50,000 bases of DNA from Glandiceps talaboti (GCF_964340395.1 NC_135559.1:14473759-14523758), one strand, 5' to 3'. Shown: positions 14,301-27,050, counted from the stretch's first letter. Numbers and translations: made by a program. Notes: generated by a model from the sequence alone, not told the origin.

Positions 14301-16969
14301 TATGACCTTGATGATTTTAATGGTAACCGTTGTAATTGTTTGGTTCCCAACTTATAACAACATGATTACCTGTATGCTTCTACATCCCAACTGTGCATAG
14401 CACCTCTTTAATTTATTTTTTGGACCGATTGTCTAATCTCATCACTGAAACACCATACCGACTCCGTTCCTGCTGTAAATATTATTGAAAAAATGTAACT
14501 CTGTAAATCTACAAGTTTATGAAACTTGAACTGTTTGAATTAATTTGGCGTACGTGTCTAGAACACCTGAAAGCATGTATTCTGACATCATGCGTGATCT
14601 TTTTTTATCTGAAAGTTTAACTACTATTAGAATCATGGGAAGAACGTAATTACATTGAAAACACTGGCTAACAATTAGCAACAAATGGAATTATTAAAGT
14701 CCAATGGTCTGCCAATGCGCATGTCCGTTCGGATTATACACATTTGTTTTTGAGGTTGCTGTAAATGAATTAATTAACAAATATGGATGTGTGTCGTCAC
14801 AAATACTGTGTGTAAGCCATCCCGCGTTTCGACCACCATGTTGAATTTGACTTGTTTGCATGGCGCCAGAGTTCACTTGGGGACACTGTCTGTCATAAAT
14901 GACCGGCTATATTTTGGCATCGTGGGACCCCGAAACAGCAGGCGATCGTGTGATTCGGACAATCGCAGCTCTTTGAAAATGGACTCTAGTACATGCAATG
15001 CAGCACAGTATAATGTAAATGAGGGAATGTTAAATGTCAATAGTAGCATTTCGCACTGAATATTGAATAGGTAGAAGAAATATTCATGACAGCTAGACTA
15101 TTCTTCAGATGGTTATTAGTTCTCATAATAAATTGACTGGCCTGGTAACCACGTGGTTTTATCCCGAATATGCAAATGTGTTGGTGAATATGCTGTGATT
15201 TCGTTTGTAAAAGAAACCATAAAATATATTACATTTACTACAAAGAATACTAGATAGCCATGGCCAGCTATAATCATCCGTCTTGCTCAGAAGAAAAAAA
15301 AAGTGCTTTTACTTAATATAACACCACACTTTCCACTAACTATGGATTTGGTTTGTGTCAGTACTTTTGACCCCCCCTCCCCAATAATTTTTGTTAGTTT
15401 TTGAAATATTTTGGAATTGTTTCGGCACACATGATATGAAACAGTTATTGGTATTGCGTTTCGATTATTGAATGTACAAACAAAAAATGAATGATAATCT
15501 CACGTAGATTTGCCACCAGAGGGCGTCACTTTTGAATGGATAATATCAATTTAAAGAAACTTTGGCTTTCCAATTCATAATGTACCGAGCATGCGCATTA
15601 AACGTTTAACTACTTATTGATGATTCTAGTGGACCCTAAAATACTGTATTATACTAGTATACCATTGCATTAAATAAAATATGCAAATACGTGTTGAAAC
15701 TTCACTTGTTACTTCTCCCGCAACTAATTGTTTGTAATAAAAATGCTGTATTTGTTTGGAACGGTTACACCTTCTCTGTAAAAAAAATGTTGATATAAGG
15801 GTCTCTAATGCCAATTCATATCCAAACAAAGAAGAACAGAGTTTGTGAGTTAGTATTGCCACATGTATATCATACATGCGTAGAAATGCAACAACTCGGC
15901 ATACTAGGTTTGGTGAACTTGAAGGCAAATTCACAACTTAAGGGAAGGGTTATGTAGTAAAACTTGCATTTGTTTTTACAGTACTACCAACGTCGATACT
16001 AAATTTGTAGGTGCCACAGTTTTGGATAGTATCTTTCTCGCCATTGTGACTCCATATTTGCGAGAGAGTTAATGTATTTTGAGAACTGTGCATAATTTTG
16101 GAATTCTGTACCAGTGAACACAACACAAGCTTGGCTTCAAATCTGGAATGTTCTCCAAGAGAAAACTGAAGACACATCTGGTCGTATAAACATTCAGTGT
16201 GGAGTGTCCTTTTAAGTGTTATAATTGAACAGAACAATTGCTTTGATTGATTGACTGATTGATTGATTGATTGGTTGGTCACCACTGTTGCCAAAACGCT
16301 GTGTGCTTTGCATCATGGAGGCATCATCACCTTCACTATCCGGCGGTGGTAAAACTGCGTACTTAATTGCATATGATATAGTTAGTATAATCCGTAATAT
16401 ATTGCTAACTGCTGCTCAATCCACATGGCTCAATCTGGAGATATAGCACGTGTTCATGCGTATTCCGGCATGCAGAAATTTGAACGTGTTCGGGTTGCAG
16501 GCGAGACGTCCGAAAAGTGTCTGGACTCAATCTCCTTTAACGACGCACATATTTTTACCCTTACATCTTGAATAATATCGTCTCACTCTCATATAAGAAC
16601 CCATCACCTAATTCACGTCTTAATTAGAAAGTGTTTACTTAGTAAACAACGCCTCATCCACTCGCATCGTGTCACAAAATGACCGAAGTGTCATTCACGT
16701 CCTCATTAACATATTCATGACGTAATTTCCGATCAACGACATTGCACACGGCAGAAATTTACTCCCATGATGGTCGTCTTAATGTTTGCAAAATAAAAAC
16801 ATGTCGTCAACCGTACGACCCACTGTGGGAATAGTTCCTACGTGTAGGGGGTACTGACATTTTCTATGTGTTTTTTTCACCTACATGTATATTGCTTCAG
16901 TGGTATAATCTTTACATTACCCCTCTAGGAAGTATAATGATTTTTTAACCGATTTCTCATTTTCATGAT
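14301..16969. other. Intergenic, no recognised feature
   Basis: Moderately long chance frames occur (14787-15059 plus, 15626-15934 minus, 15950-16294 minus) without domains. A short GATT run lies near 16244-16272. Confidence 0.65.
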
Positions 16970-16975
16970 TTTATT
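16970..16975 (-). terminator. Polyadenylation signal AATAAA
   Basis: tttatt on the plus strand, 82 nt downstream of the exon-11 stop on the transcribed strand. This is the first AATAAA after that stop. Confidence 0.5.
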
Positions 16976-17056
16976 TCTACTAAGACACAATATATCCACG
17001 TGACCACTGATGCTTGCTTTCGCGGGGAACATAAAATATCCACAGAGCACTTGCAC

Positions 17057-17118
17057 TCAACACGTGCACTCCCACAGTGACCACAACAAATCGTTTAACC
17101 GTACACCAGTCGAATCAC
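17057..17118 (-). CDS. Lectin mosaic exon 11 (terminal, 19 residues and stop)
   Basis: A strong acceptor (aattttttcctgtag) opens a phase-1-compatible frame, GDSTGVRLNDLLWSLWECTC counting the split Gly, ending in TGA at 17057-17059. The AATAAA downstream supports a last exon. Because the C-terminus carries no anchor or domain, an alternative 3' end further left cannot be excluded. Confidence 0.52.
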
Positions 17119-17453
17119 CTACAGGAAAAAATTATGGCATCATGTTAACATTTTAAATTACAGAATATTAAACGTGTATTGCATTTTCAATGCGTTCATT
17201 GGCACACACTACATACAAAATGTACTCGTAACACTCACACAGACACACAGATATAGACACACAGACAGACACAGACACAGACACAGACACAGACACAAAC
17301 ACAGACACATACAGACAGATACACAAACACAGACACACACTTTTTGCAAGACATCTAAATTTTAGTATAAAGTATGACTTGAAATATCTGTAAGTATCAT
17401 AACAACGCACGTCTTCAACCGTGTGTATCTAATAAATAACGAAAACTTAATAC
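17119..17453. repeat. Lectin intron 10 with (ACAGAC)n-type microsatellite
   Basis: Mixed ACAG/ACAC repeats at about 17234-17340; the rest is plain intron. Confidence 0.9.
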
Positions 17454-17642
17454 CTGTCCATAAACTCAGTTCTGAAACAGCGCCCTCGACGATTGAATTC
17501 ACCACATTATTCGTAGACTTGCGATTCCAACCAGTGTCATCGTTTTCATACGTCACGTGAGCTTCTTCGTGTACACTGTCGGCGAAGTACTGGGTACCAA
17601 TTGTGTTGTCGCCTTGTATATTTCGAATATCGTGTTTTTGAA
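17454..17642 (-). CDS. Lectin mosaic exon 10
   Basis: Residues 960-1021: QKHDIRNIQGDNTIGTQYFA, EEAHVTYENDDTGWNRKS, VNSIVEGAVSELSLWT. The A-x-V-T-Y strand followed by an acidic, Gly/Arg loop looks like a further piece of a beta-rich unit. The acceptor is aattcgtgacag and the donor GACAG|GTATTA, phase 1. Confidence 0.76.
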
Positions 17643-18374
17643 CTGTCACGAATTAAGTAAACAAATTGCTATCATTGTAAATCGTATTTGAATGTGTATT
17701 TACAGTGACTAATTTTCTCTGGAATAAAGCAGTACTTTCAGTGTTTGCTACTTTGTATACAGGCATTTACAACGAAAGTGTCGGGTAGTCTGACCAACCC
17801 AGTATTAAAGTGGCACATCCTGAGTTTACTATCTTACTCAAGTGAAAATACTCACATTTATAAACTATTCTGGTATAGTATTAATGTTGATGTATGTTTT
17901 ATATGACATTACAATTTGTTTTCTGGCATTGTCACAACTGATGATTGCATTGTAGAGAAGTCGTATACATTTTTTGATACGTATAATAAATTACGTCATC
18001 GAATCATTTATAAGTTATATGCTAATACCAAATTTGGGTTCAGTCAATTGCAAGTGCTTATTAAGTATAACTGTATAATACTGTGAGTGCCTTTTAATAG
18101 CAAAAAAAAACCATCCCAAAATATATCAACTCAGCTTGTGGCCCTTTAACCTTTAACCTCATGGTACATTGTGGCTGCAACCAGATAAGTTTATTTTTGC
18201 CTTTACCTATGTAAAATCCCAACTACAACAACTTCACAATAATTTCACGTTGGTAACACCTAATACCACTATGTTAGGTAATACTCCCCAGCGCAAGTTT
18301 GGATGCTTCGCAAACTGTTATAACTTGATCATCTCATTATCGAGTGTCTGTTTTCCCGTTACATATTTTCTCAC
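17643..18374. other. Lectin intron 9, nothing recognised
   Basis: AT-rich, no repeat or coding signal. The adjoining intron 8 (18428-18922) is likewise empty apart from G/T-rich and poly-A/T stretches. Confidence 0.7.
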
Positions 18375-18427
18375 CTTGTGTGTTTGATCCATTTTCCTCT
18401 ATATGATAGCAATGTGGATGGCTTGAA
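18375..18427 (-). CDS. Lectin mosaic exon 9 (53-nt microexon)
   Basis: Residues 942-958, SSHPHCYHIEENGSNTQ. It was found because exons 8 and 10 are out of phase with each other. This stretch has a strong acceptor (tatattttcaaccaacag), a strong donor (CACAAG|GTGAGA), no stop, and exactly the length class (2 modulo 3) needed to bridge them. Confidence 0.66.
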
Positions 18428-18922
18428 CTGTTGGTTGAAAATATAAACGTGATATAGTCACTTTATACTAGACTGGAAGATTCTTTTATTACTCGTCACG
18501 TGTTGGGTGGGGGGAGGGGGGGGTTCAGTTATTTCCATGTTTCTCATAAACCCGACCGATTCTAATAAAAAGATGGGGTCGGAAATACTAAAACAATCGA
18601 CGCCCTCTACGGTAGGATTATAAAATCTTATCTTGGGGTCGAAGTGATTTTTGAAAAAATTGAAAGTAAAATAAAATAAAATTCCGATCTACCTACCTAC
18701 CCTGAAGTCATGACGTTACATTTTTTTTATTTTGTCTTATCAAAGGTTGTATTTTTATCATCAAAATATCAAAAAAGGTTTACGACATTAACAACTAAGA
18801 ATAGATCGGAATGTGTTCAAATCAAAACATAACAGTAGCTATTTCCTCCATCAACGTTAAAACTAACTGAATGATCCCTTTATGCATTTGGGTCATTAAA
18901 TCAATAATCATATTAAACTTAC

Positions 18923-19016
18923 CCCGTGGTACAAACGTAGACACTTTTACTCTCATCGTTATCCACAAAATACGAATACTCTGTACTTGATGATTGACTA
19001 CCGTCCTCTACTTGAT
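18923..19016 (-). CDS. Lectin mosaic exon 8
   Basis: Residues 911-940, QVEDGSQSSSTEYSYFVDND then ESKSVYVCTT. Polar, Ser/acidic-rich, with one Cys and no recognised domain. The acceptor is tgtcaaaaacag and the donor CGGG|GTAAGT, phase 2. A family-1 foldback copy ends only 40 bp upstream of this acceptor. Confidence 0.78.
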
Positions 19017-19056
19017 CTGTTTTTGACAAAAATACAAAATAATTCCCCAGATTTAC

Positions 19057-19467
19057 TTAAATCGGTCATATGGATGAGGATTGGACATTTATTTTGGATT
19101 TTTAAATTTATAAACCAATTTTATCATGGCGTCCTACTTGAAGTTAAGTAGAGAGTTTGATATCGATAGAGAGATAGCAAAATAAGGAAGAAATTGGAAA
19201 ATTAGAGTTTGATATTAATACAGTGCGTATACAGATAAAATCAACATGAAACAACATAGAACAGTCCTTGTTTGTAACTCATTACATTGTAAAATAGTAA
19301 TAACTGCGTAATAAGGTTTGTTATCGTACGTACAATAAACATTTCAGACTTTTTTTTTTAGCTTTTTGCACTGTATTGATTTACAAACACAGGACGCCAT
19401 GATAAAATTGTTTTATAAATTAAAAATCCAAAATAAATATTCAATCCTCATCCATATGACCACTTAA
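19057..19467. mobile_element. Foldback/MITE family 1, copy 2
   Basis: Ends TTAA-ATCGGTCATATGGATGAG and CTCATCCATATGACCAC-TTAA. Relative to copy 1 it has about 75-100 extra bases near the left stem (gagagtttgatatcgataga and following), hence 411 bp. It lies in intron 7 beside the exon-8 acceptor. Confidence 0.88.
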
Positions 19468-20276
19468 GTACAGTAACAGGTTGCAATTGTGATCGCCGTT
19501 GAGGGCGCTGACACATGAATCACACTTGATTAACATTTTAATATAAAGCTACCAGGGATTTCAATTTGAAAAACAAAGAAAATGATACCCGAAGCGTAAT
19601 GTGAATGTGAACACATTTGTGCTTTTTAAAAAACCGAACAGAATTAATTCGTAATAAGCAACATGCAGACGATAGATAACATGAACTTTAAAGAAATAGT
19701 TAAATTATCCTTGTGAAGGTAAGTATACACATGGCGCCAAGTCTTTTTGACATATTTCTGCTAAAATGAACAGAGTTGGAATGATAGTCACGTCTCTTCA
19801 CGTCATCCAGGCATGCCTCCAATCCCTCATGACAAACACCAAGATCTGCATTTCAAGTACTAATTAAAAAATACTGTCGCTCTTCTTTAAAAAATTCACA
19901 TTTTTCATATTGTGTCTTTTTGAAGTGGCTTTAACCTTTGAACAGTATCCTTTTCATAGAAACTGTTACTGGCAGCTAACAGCGGAAACTCCAAACAACA
20001 TATATTTATATAGTTTAAGCGCTTTGAATTTAAACTTCACAATTTCAAAGCGCGGTACATTGTTATTAATCGGAAAATGAAAGGACCCAAGTTAGTTTTA
20101 ATTGCATCCGCGCCTGAAGTAAAAATGACTTTGTCAGAATTTTTAATATCCGGCTCAAATTGATAATGCAGTTTGGTCAATTATGCACGATTATAAGGAG
20201 GACGTATGTGCTTTCTAAAACGAGAATACGTACAATGGCGTTGCGAGAATACGTTTTTCCATTTCTACAAAAGTGA
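19468..20276. other. Lectin intron 7, unique part
   Basis: A short inverted pair (aagcgctttgaatt / aatttcaaagcgc) lies at about 20018-20053. Otherwise nothing recognised. Confidence 0.65.
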
Positions 20277-20338
20277 CATACATACATACATACATACATA
20301 CATACATACATACATACATACATACATACATACATACA

Positions 20339-20370
<32 letters not shown>

Positions 20371-20563
20371 CCTACATACGTACGTACGTACGTACGTACG
20401 TACCTACCTACCTACCTACCTACCTGCCTACCTACGTACCTACCTACCTACCACCACATACATAGACAAGCAGGCAGACAGTCAGACGTACGCACATAAT
20501 ACATACATACATACATACATACATACATACATACATACATACATACATACATACATACATACA
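20277..20563. repeat. Mosaic tetranucleotide array CATA-CACG-TACG-TACC-CATA
   Basis: Consecutive blocks of CATA (to about 20336), CACG (to about 20370), TACG (about 20378-20402), TACC (to about 20450) and again CATA (20499-20563), with a short CAGG/CAGA patch before the last block. Intronic. Confidence 0.95.
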
Positions 20564-20607
20564 AGTCACAAATGCATTGCATAGAGACTGCGTCTATGAC
20601 TACTTAC

Positions 20608-20788
20608 CAGAACTTGAATGGAAAAATTCAAGATAGTGCATTGTAGATGACAGAAGTACGTCGTCTTTGTCTTTATATGTTGCTTGAAGTACACCAACAA
20701 ATCGCCTTTCCTGGGGATCTATGTTGGTACTTTTCGTTGTTAGGCTATAAACTAAATTAACGGAAGTTGAAAGTCGAATTTCTCCAAG
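20608..20788 (-). CDS. Lectin mosaic exon 7: second beta-rich unit, last part
   Basis: Residues 850-909: LGEIRLSTSVNLVYSLTTK, then RRFVGVLQATYKDKDDVLL and MHYLEFFHSSS. Open throughout in the frame dictated by exon 6. The acceptor is tttctattctgaag and the donor TTCTG|GTAAGT, phase 1. Confidence 0.83.
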
Positions 20789-20840
20789 CTTCAGAATAGA
20801 AATGACACATATATCTTGTTATGTTACTAGCAGCAAATAT

Positions 20841-20871
<31 letters not shown>

Positions 20872-20892
20872 GGCAGACAGGCAGACAGACAG
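20841..20892. repeat. (ACAG)n microsatellite
   Basis: Thirteen or so ACAG units with two AGGC variants, in lectin intron 6. Confidence 0.95.
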
Positions 20893-21043
20893 GTAAATTT
20901 TTATCGATGTTCCATATCGATATGCCAGCAATATGTACCACTGGGACGGACACAACAAGGAAGGCCTATTACATAGCACATTTTTTTTGATATCGTCACA
21001 ACGATTTTCATTATGACTACTGTCCGTTTCATGTTACTGTTTA

Positions 21044-21349
21044 CAGACTCTGTTTGGACACAACCGTACGGAAATTAATAAGAAACTGCACATGCTACAC
21101 TTTAAGATAACAAGATTGAATGAATACAGTTTCTGGCTACATTGTGTCTAAATGAAAGCTAAAGCGCCACCATGTATTGACATGAAACGAATTTATCAAA
21201 ACTTTGGCGTCCACATGTCTACATGTAGTTGCAATACGTTTAAATTGTTTATTTTTTTTAGTCAAAATGTATCAAAGATTTTCAATCTCGCCACTAGAAT
21301 GTGCAGTTTCTTGTTGGTTTCTGCATGGTTGTATCAAACAGAGCCAGTG
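21044..21349. mobile_element. Foldback/MITE family 2, copy A
   Basis: The left end CAGACTCTGTTTGGACACAA is inverse to the right end ttgtatcaaacagagccagt. An inner stem (aagaaactgcacatgctaca against atgtgcagtttctt) and a second stem (actttaagataacaagattg) follow. No coding capacity. Intron 6 of the lectin gene. Confidence 0.83.
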
Positions 21350-21813
21350 AACACTAATATGAAACGCACTGTAACTAAAACAAACTACGCATGTTGGTTG
21401 GTTGCACACATACACATGAATAAAATAATTATAACAGGAGATATTTGGCCTGAAACATGACGTCGTTTGGCAAGATTAAAATGTTATCAGCGTTTCTGTT
21501 TTCATAATTATCGTCTGATTTGACAAAAAATTAGTGCAATTGTTATGTTTTGGTACTGTTAGTAGTGTGTACCAATTAAAGGTAGCTGAAGTACACAATT
21601 GTAGCAATATTAGTAAGATTCTTTCCCGCTAGATAAAATGTTACTAAGATTTCTGACGACATTCTATTTCAAGTGAATATGCTTTTATTGTATTTCTTTT
21701 TGTCTTGTCTTGTCCGATGTGACTTGATATTTTTCACTATGAGTAAAATTTGTCATTTTACATAATTATTTAATGCAATATATAAATATGTTATCATATC
21801 TGAAAGTACTCAC

Positions 21814-21991
21814 ATGAAATTTTACAATTGTACTCTGTGTGTCGACATTAGGCTCGAATGCCAAACCATCCCAATTCGTAAGTTGGTTGAACTCTACGAA
21901 GGGCGTCAGTATTAATGTTAATATGACATCATAGGCTTGGCAGGAAGAAACGTCCGAATGTGCGATGGAAGTATGAATTGTGACGTCAGTC
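21814..21991 (-). CDS. Lectin mosaic exon 6: second beta-rich unit, first part
   Basis: Residues 791-849: GTDVTIHTSIAHSDVSSCQA, YDVILTLILTPFVEF, DTQSTIVKFH. Together with the next exon it repeats the pattern of the exon-5 unit (GQKLKYTLTMS against GTDVTIHTSIA; TLTVTFSDTG against STIVKFHLGE). The acceptor is ttttctgttgtag and the donor TTTCAT|GTGAGT, phase 0. Confidence 0.87.
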
Positions 21992-24161
21992 CTACAACAG
22001 AAAAAACCCCAGATATTAATCTCCAATAGTTTTCTTTGTTCCGCCGAGGAAATATTGGTGACATAAGGGACATTGTCACTATGAGTCGATATACCCTTAG
22101 CTTACGAGTATTTTACGGCTGAATGAAGAAAAATATTGGTATGATATAATTACACTTCCTAAGACATGATTTATGAAAAAAATCGGGGAAAAGTAATGAC
22201 GATTAGGACCATTTGACTCGTATTTTGACTACTACAAAACGAATGACGTAACTCGAGTTGTCGTGACGTGGAACGATCATGGTATAAAACCCACATTGAT
22301 ATTTATTGTTCGAACGTGTTCAACCTGGCTATATTATGAAATGGTTTGTACGAATATTCAGACACACCGAAGAAAATTTACATATTTAAATATTTCACCA
22401 CAAACATACACATACTTACTCTATACGAACCTGCTGACAATCATGATTGATTCAAGTATACCTCAAAAAAAATCCAACATCTCTGACTTAGGATAGCCTA
22501 AATGGTATGGCCTGTCATAAAGGGTATATATTTCTTGTTATCCAGAAAGAATTATACATGATGCAATCTTTTCTAAAACATTTCAAACTTAAAGCTAAAT
22601 TACGTACAATGTAATCATAGAATGACAACTTTAAATTCTGTGTTTCCTAAGTTTCACCTGTTAGGAGCCTGGTTTTTCGTAAGGTAAATAATCTCAATTA
22701 TCTCAAGTAACATACGGCAGTGGTAAAATTACCACAATCAATTTAAAACTGCGACTTGCCATTTGACAATACATGTAGTCGCGGTTTTCCGGTCCCAAGA
22801 TGCATTTGCTTGAGAGGCGTCACTTATGTCGTTACATTTAGTCTTGTTTTGTCTTCATTACGTTTGAAATAACGTTTTCATCAGGAAATGATGGAAAGAC
22901 ATGTTGACTCTTTGATTATGAGTGGTTTTATAGAACAAAGACAAAACGCCATCAATGACAGAGAGAAATTTTACGGGTGAACCCAGGGTACGGTCAGGCG
23001 ACAACCATCCAGTAGTGCGTACAAACCCCTCAGCGTGTACACAATACGTGGCGTTGTTTGGAAAGACGCGCAATGCATCATGGAACCCGCAACAGGTATG
23101 AAACATTTGATTATTAAATGCTATTTGAACTCGTTCGAACAGAAAATACTGGACATATTTCCTTGGCGTTCTACGTCACGACAATACTATCTCCATTAAA
23201 CTAGTTCTTTTGTGCTGGATATTCTTGATAAAACGTATAAAATTGAAATTACTTTCCCTAATTTCATCTTAAAGTAAGCTAACACAGTTTTAATCACATT
23301 CCACTCCAATATATTTCAACTTCATTCGGCCGGAAAAATACTCATGCTTGGTTGCAGAACAGAAATTGTACAGATTGTGTTCAGCCGTGTGTAGCGACCG
23401 ATTAAGACAGCGCCCACACCGACGATTTTTTCTACCTACGATACAAACTACTTTTCAAGTTTGGAAAATGTCTTGCTAAATATGAATGTTTCAATTCAAA
23501 AGACATAAATTTAAAACCATCATTTGGTAAACATCCTAAGCACTGTGCCTATTGGATTCATTTTACGTACTTTTTTTACGTTTGATAATTTACATAATAG
23601 AAATTCTCTTTATTTTATACATACATACATACATACATACATACATACATACATACATACATACATACATACATAAAAAACTATTGATGTGAGTTCGTTT
23701 CGATGACTAAAATCGGTCTATTGACAGATAAGATAAACCATTTATTTCGAAAATATTATGATTTAGCGTTACCATGGTTTCCAAACAACTTTCTTAGTAT
23801 TTTTAGGTGTTCAGGAACGTTTTTGTTCAAATTGGAAACAGTATTTTGTCATTTGAAAGAGAATTTTGTTCAAATTAAGCTTTGATTCAATTAGTGTGAT
23901 ATAACAATGAAAATATGACATTTATAATTATCAAATATAAATTGATTATTATAGGACGACCGTCAATATCTTCTTTGGACAAAATCAACGAATTTGTACA
24001 AAAGATCGCGGTTGAATAATTCAACATATAATACCTACAAGGATACAAAATTAATTGACTTATTTCGAATGCAAAACACTACTTATAAAAAGATGAAGAT
24101 CCTATGCAAAAAAGCACAAAATTAGGTGTGATAGACTGATACAATAAAAATACTTTCTTAC
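21992..24161. other. Lectin intron 5; (CATA)n microsatellite
   Basis: CATA repeats at 23618-23675. The remaining 2 kb shows no recognised gene or repeat. Confidence 0.75.
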
Positions 24162-24810
24162 CCGCTTTGCACATTGTTAACAGTGGTCTGTCCATCAAAT
24201 ACCGAATTTACTTCTAAATCCGGGGACCCAAGTTTTACTATGGGAATTACATATTCATTACTCGTCCATAAAATTGCGTTATTTTCCAGGCCTAAATTGT
24301 TCACAGTCACCTCGATCACAAGGAGAGATCCATTCAATAAACAATCGCTGTCATCTAGCAACACTTCCAAATCTATATCAAGTTTGTTCGTCATATCCGT
24401 AGACATGCCTTGATCGACGCCTGTGTCGCTGAATGTAACAGTCAGTGTCTGTGTTGGCATGGAAACAATATCATTCCTCACAACTGACGTCACGATGTTA
24501 TTTCCAATTTCCAAGGAAGAGTCGAGAAACAACAGCGAATTACAAGTTGTATTCAACAGCGTAAAGGATACGTTGAGCAAAGGCTGTGATGTCATTGGCA
24601 GTGACATGGTCAGAGTGTATTTAAGTTTCTGGCCTGTCGTCAGATACACTGGCGATGCTCCATAATTGTTTGATAAATCAAAACTAATGGTATCCACATT
24701 TGATGTCTGTGTTGTTGTTGTTGTTGTTGTTGTTGTAGTTGATGATGTTGTTGCTGCTGCTGCTTGAGTTGTTGTCATCCCCGTGGTAATTGGTGCGCCA
24801 GTTGTGGTTA
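24162..24810 (-). CDS. Lectin mosaic exon 5: Thr-rich linker and first beta-rich unit
   Basis: Residues 575-789. A mucin-like linker (TTTGAPITTGM, AAAATTSS, then ten Thr encoded by ACA/ACT codons) leads into a hydrophobic/polar alternating region with VYLTTGQKLKYTLTMSLP, TLTVTFSD, LDIDLEVLL, LLVIEVTVNN and NAILWTSNEY. The alternating strands and N-glycosylation sites (NVS, NTT, NGS) look like an extracellular beta-sandwich. The pattern resembles DUF11-type repeats, but this is not established. The acceptor follows tatgaatag and the donor is AGCGG|GTAAG, phase 2. Confidence 0.88.
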
Positions 24811-25202
24811 CTATTCATAAAAAAAGAAAATACTAGATATAGAAATTGATTTTACTGCTCTACAAAACAGAAGTGGCATTGATGGTTGAAAAGGAGGCAA
24901 ATAACCCTAGTCTAATCTACCTACTCTGTCACGTGACAGTCAGATGATTGCACTCATATATGCTTTATGTAGATTGTTAGATATCCCACGGTGGGAAGGC
25001 GGCGATCACCCGGAAAAAAAAACAAACGACACAAAACGATGGAAATAGAGGTAAATAAAGACATCTAGCCGCTTTCACCACAGCAGAGTGTAGGAATGTA
25101 GGTATAGTATGTGTATCATGTTGTCATATAATACTTCTTCGATGTTCATATTGATTCTAGTATGTATTACCACATATTTCATCTAATAATATTAAACCTT
25201 AC
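24811..25202. other. Lectin intron 4, nothing recognised
   Basis: Plain intron between the linker exon and the second CTLD exon. Confidence 0.75.
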
Positions 25203-25441
25203 CTTGCCCATGCTTGCAGATAAATGCACATTCGTTACTTGTATCACACGATTCCACTGACCATTTTCTACTGGCGCTGTCAATCAAAATACAGTCTTTT
25301 GCGTCTGTGTTTCTTCCTGATGGACCTGAACTCCATTGTCCGTACGTTAAACTGAGAGCTTCGTATGTAGTAGTACTTCGCCATGTACCTTCGTCCTCCT
25401 GGTCTGAGATTCCGACCCATACACCTTTATTTGCACCGGTG
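25203..25441 (-). CDS. Lectin mosaic exon 4: C-terminal half of C-type lectin domain
   Basis: Residues 495-573 include GVWVGISDQEDEGTWRS, the WIGL-type core, then YGQWSSGPSG, KDCILI, KWSVESC and ECAFICK. By family rules C464-C569 and C544-C559 would pair; C494 and C565 are extra. The calcium/sugar EPN or QPD position reads GPS, and the WND position reads WSV, so classical Ca2+-dependent sugar binding is unlikely; a protein, lipid or other ligand is possible. The acceptor is ttcttttcattgacag and the donor CAAG|GTAAGG, phase 1. Confidence 0.93.
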
Positions 25442-26275
<834 letters not shown>

Positions 26276-26444
26276 CAGGAATTGTCTTGTAAAACATTAT
26301 CATCAACATGGTCTTTTTCATCGCTATCCAAAATATCGGCCAGTTTTCCAAGATTGTTGCTTGCACAGTATGTTTGGCTTTCCTCCCAAGATAGGGAATC
26401 CACAACTAGAGTGTAACAGTTACCATTGTAAGATGTTGGACATG
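26276..26444 (-). CDS. Lectin mosaic exon 3: N-terminal half of C-type lectin domain
   Basis: Residues 439-493 read CPTSYNGNCYTLVV, SWEESQTYC, LGKLADI and so on: the N-terminal Cys hairpin of a long-form CTLD (C439, C447), the helix-1 W-x-E-A/S-x-x-x-C motif (C464), and the L-A-x-I strand with acidic helix 2. The acceptor is gtctgctttcag and the donor CCTG|GTAAGT, phase 2, which splits Cys494 with the next exon. Confidence 0.92.
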
Positions 26445-26760
26445 CTGAAAGCAGACAATAGTGTGATATATCAAAAAGATCCTATACAAAGAGAGAACGC
26501 TTGCATTCTGTCGAAACGTAGCTTAGTGTACAAAAGGTCTTCCATGATTTCTTCTAATGGAAGGCCCATAGTGTACAAACTGTCATGAATCAAGTCGCTC
26601 ATCAAACTAGTCTGACCATGTCAACTTCCTCAATTTTTGTAATTGTTCTAGTTTCTGTTGACAACCGAATCTAGGGTTCATCGTTTCCTTCAAGTTTATG
26701 TCTACCATACGGTCACATTTCTCAATGTAGAAGATATACAGTGGATTTGAAAATACCGTT

Positions 26761-27050
26761 CAGCTTCTCACAACAACCACACAGAAATCAATACGAAATT
26801 GCACATGCTACACTGTGACTTTAAAAGCAAGATTTCACTTTATTGTAAATGTAAACCATTTAAATTCGCGTACAGCAACAAGAGGCAGACATGCGGGCGC
26901 CTATATTTCGACGTCTGCATTTGATGTCTGCATGGTGGCAAGTTCATTTCAAGTCGGCAAAATGTTGCATTCATTCAATCTTGCTGTAGCATGTGTGGTT
27001 AGTTTATTATTAGCTTCTACGCGTTTTGTATCAATCAAGCAGAGAAGCTG
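26761..27050. mobile_element. Foldback/MITE family 2, copy B
   Basis: Perfect 9-bp termini CAGCTTCTC and GAGAAGCTG. Inside, aaattgcacatgctacac and ttcaatcttgct / gtagcatgtg correspond to copies A and C. 290 bp, about 320 bp upstream of the first CTLD exon in intron 2. Confidence 0.8.

Noticed and set aside
17454-19016. Direct splice from exon 8 to exon 10
   Set aside because: Reading phases do not match; a microexon at 18375-18427 resolves this without a weak in-exon acceptor.
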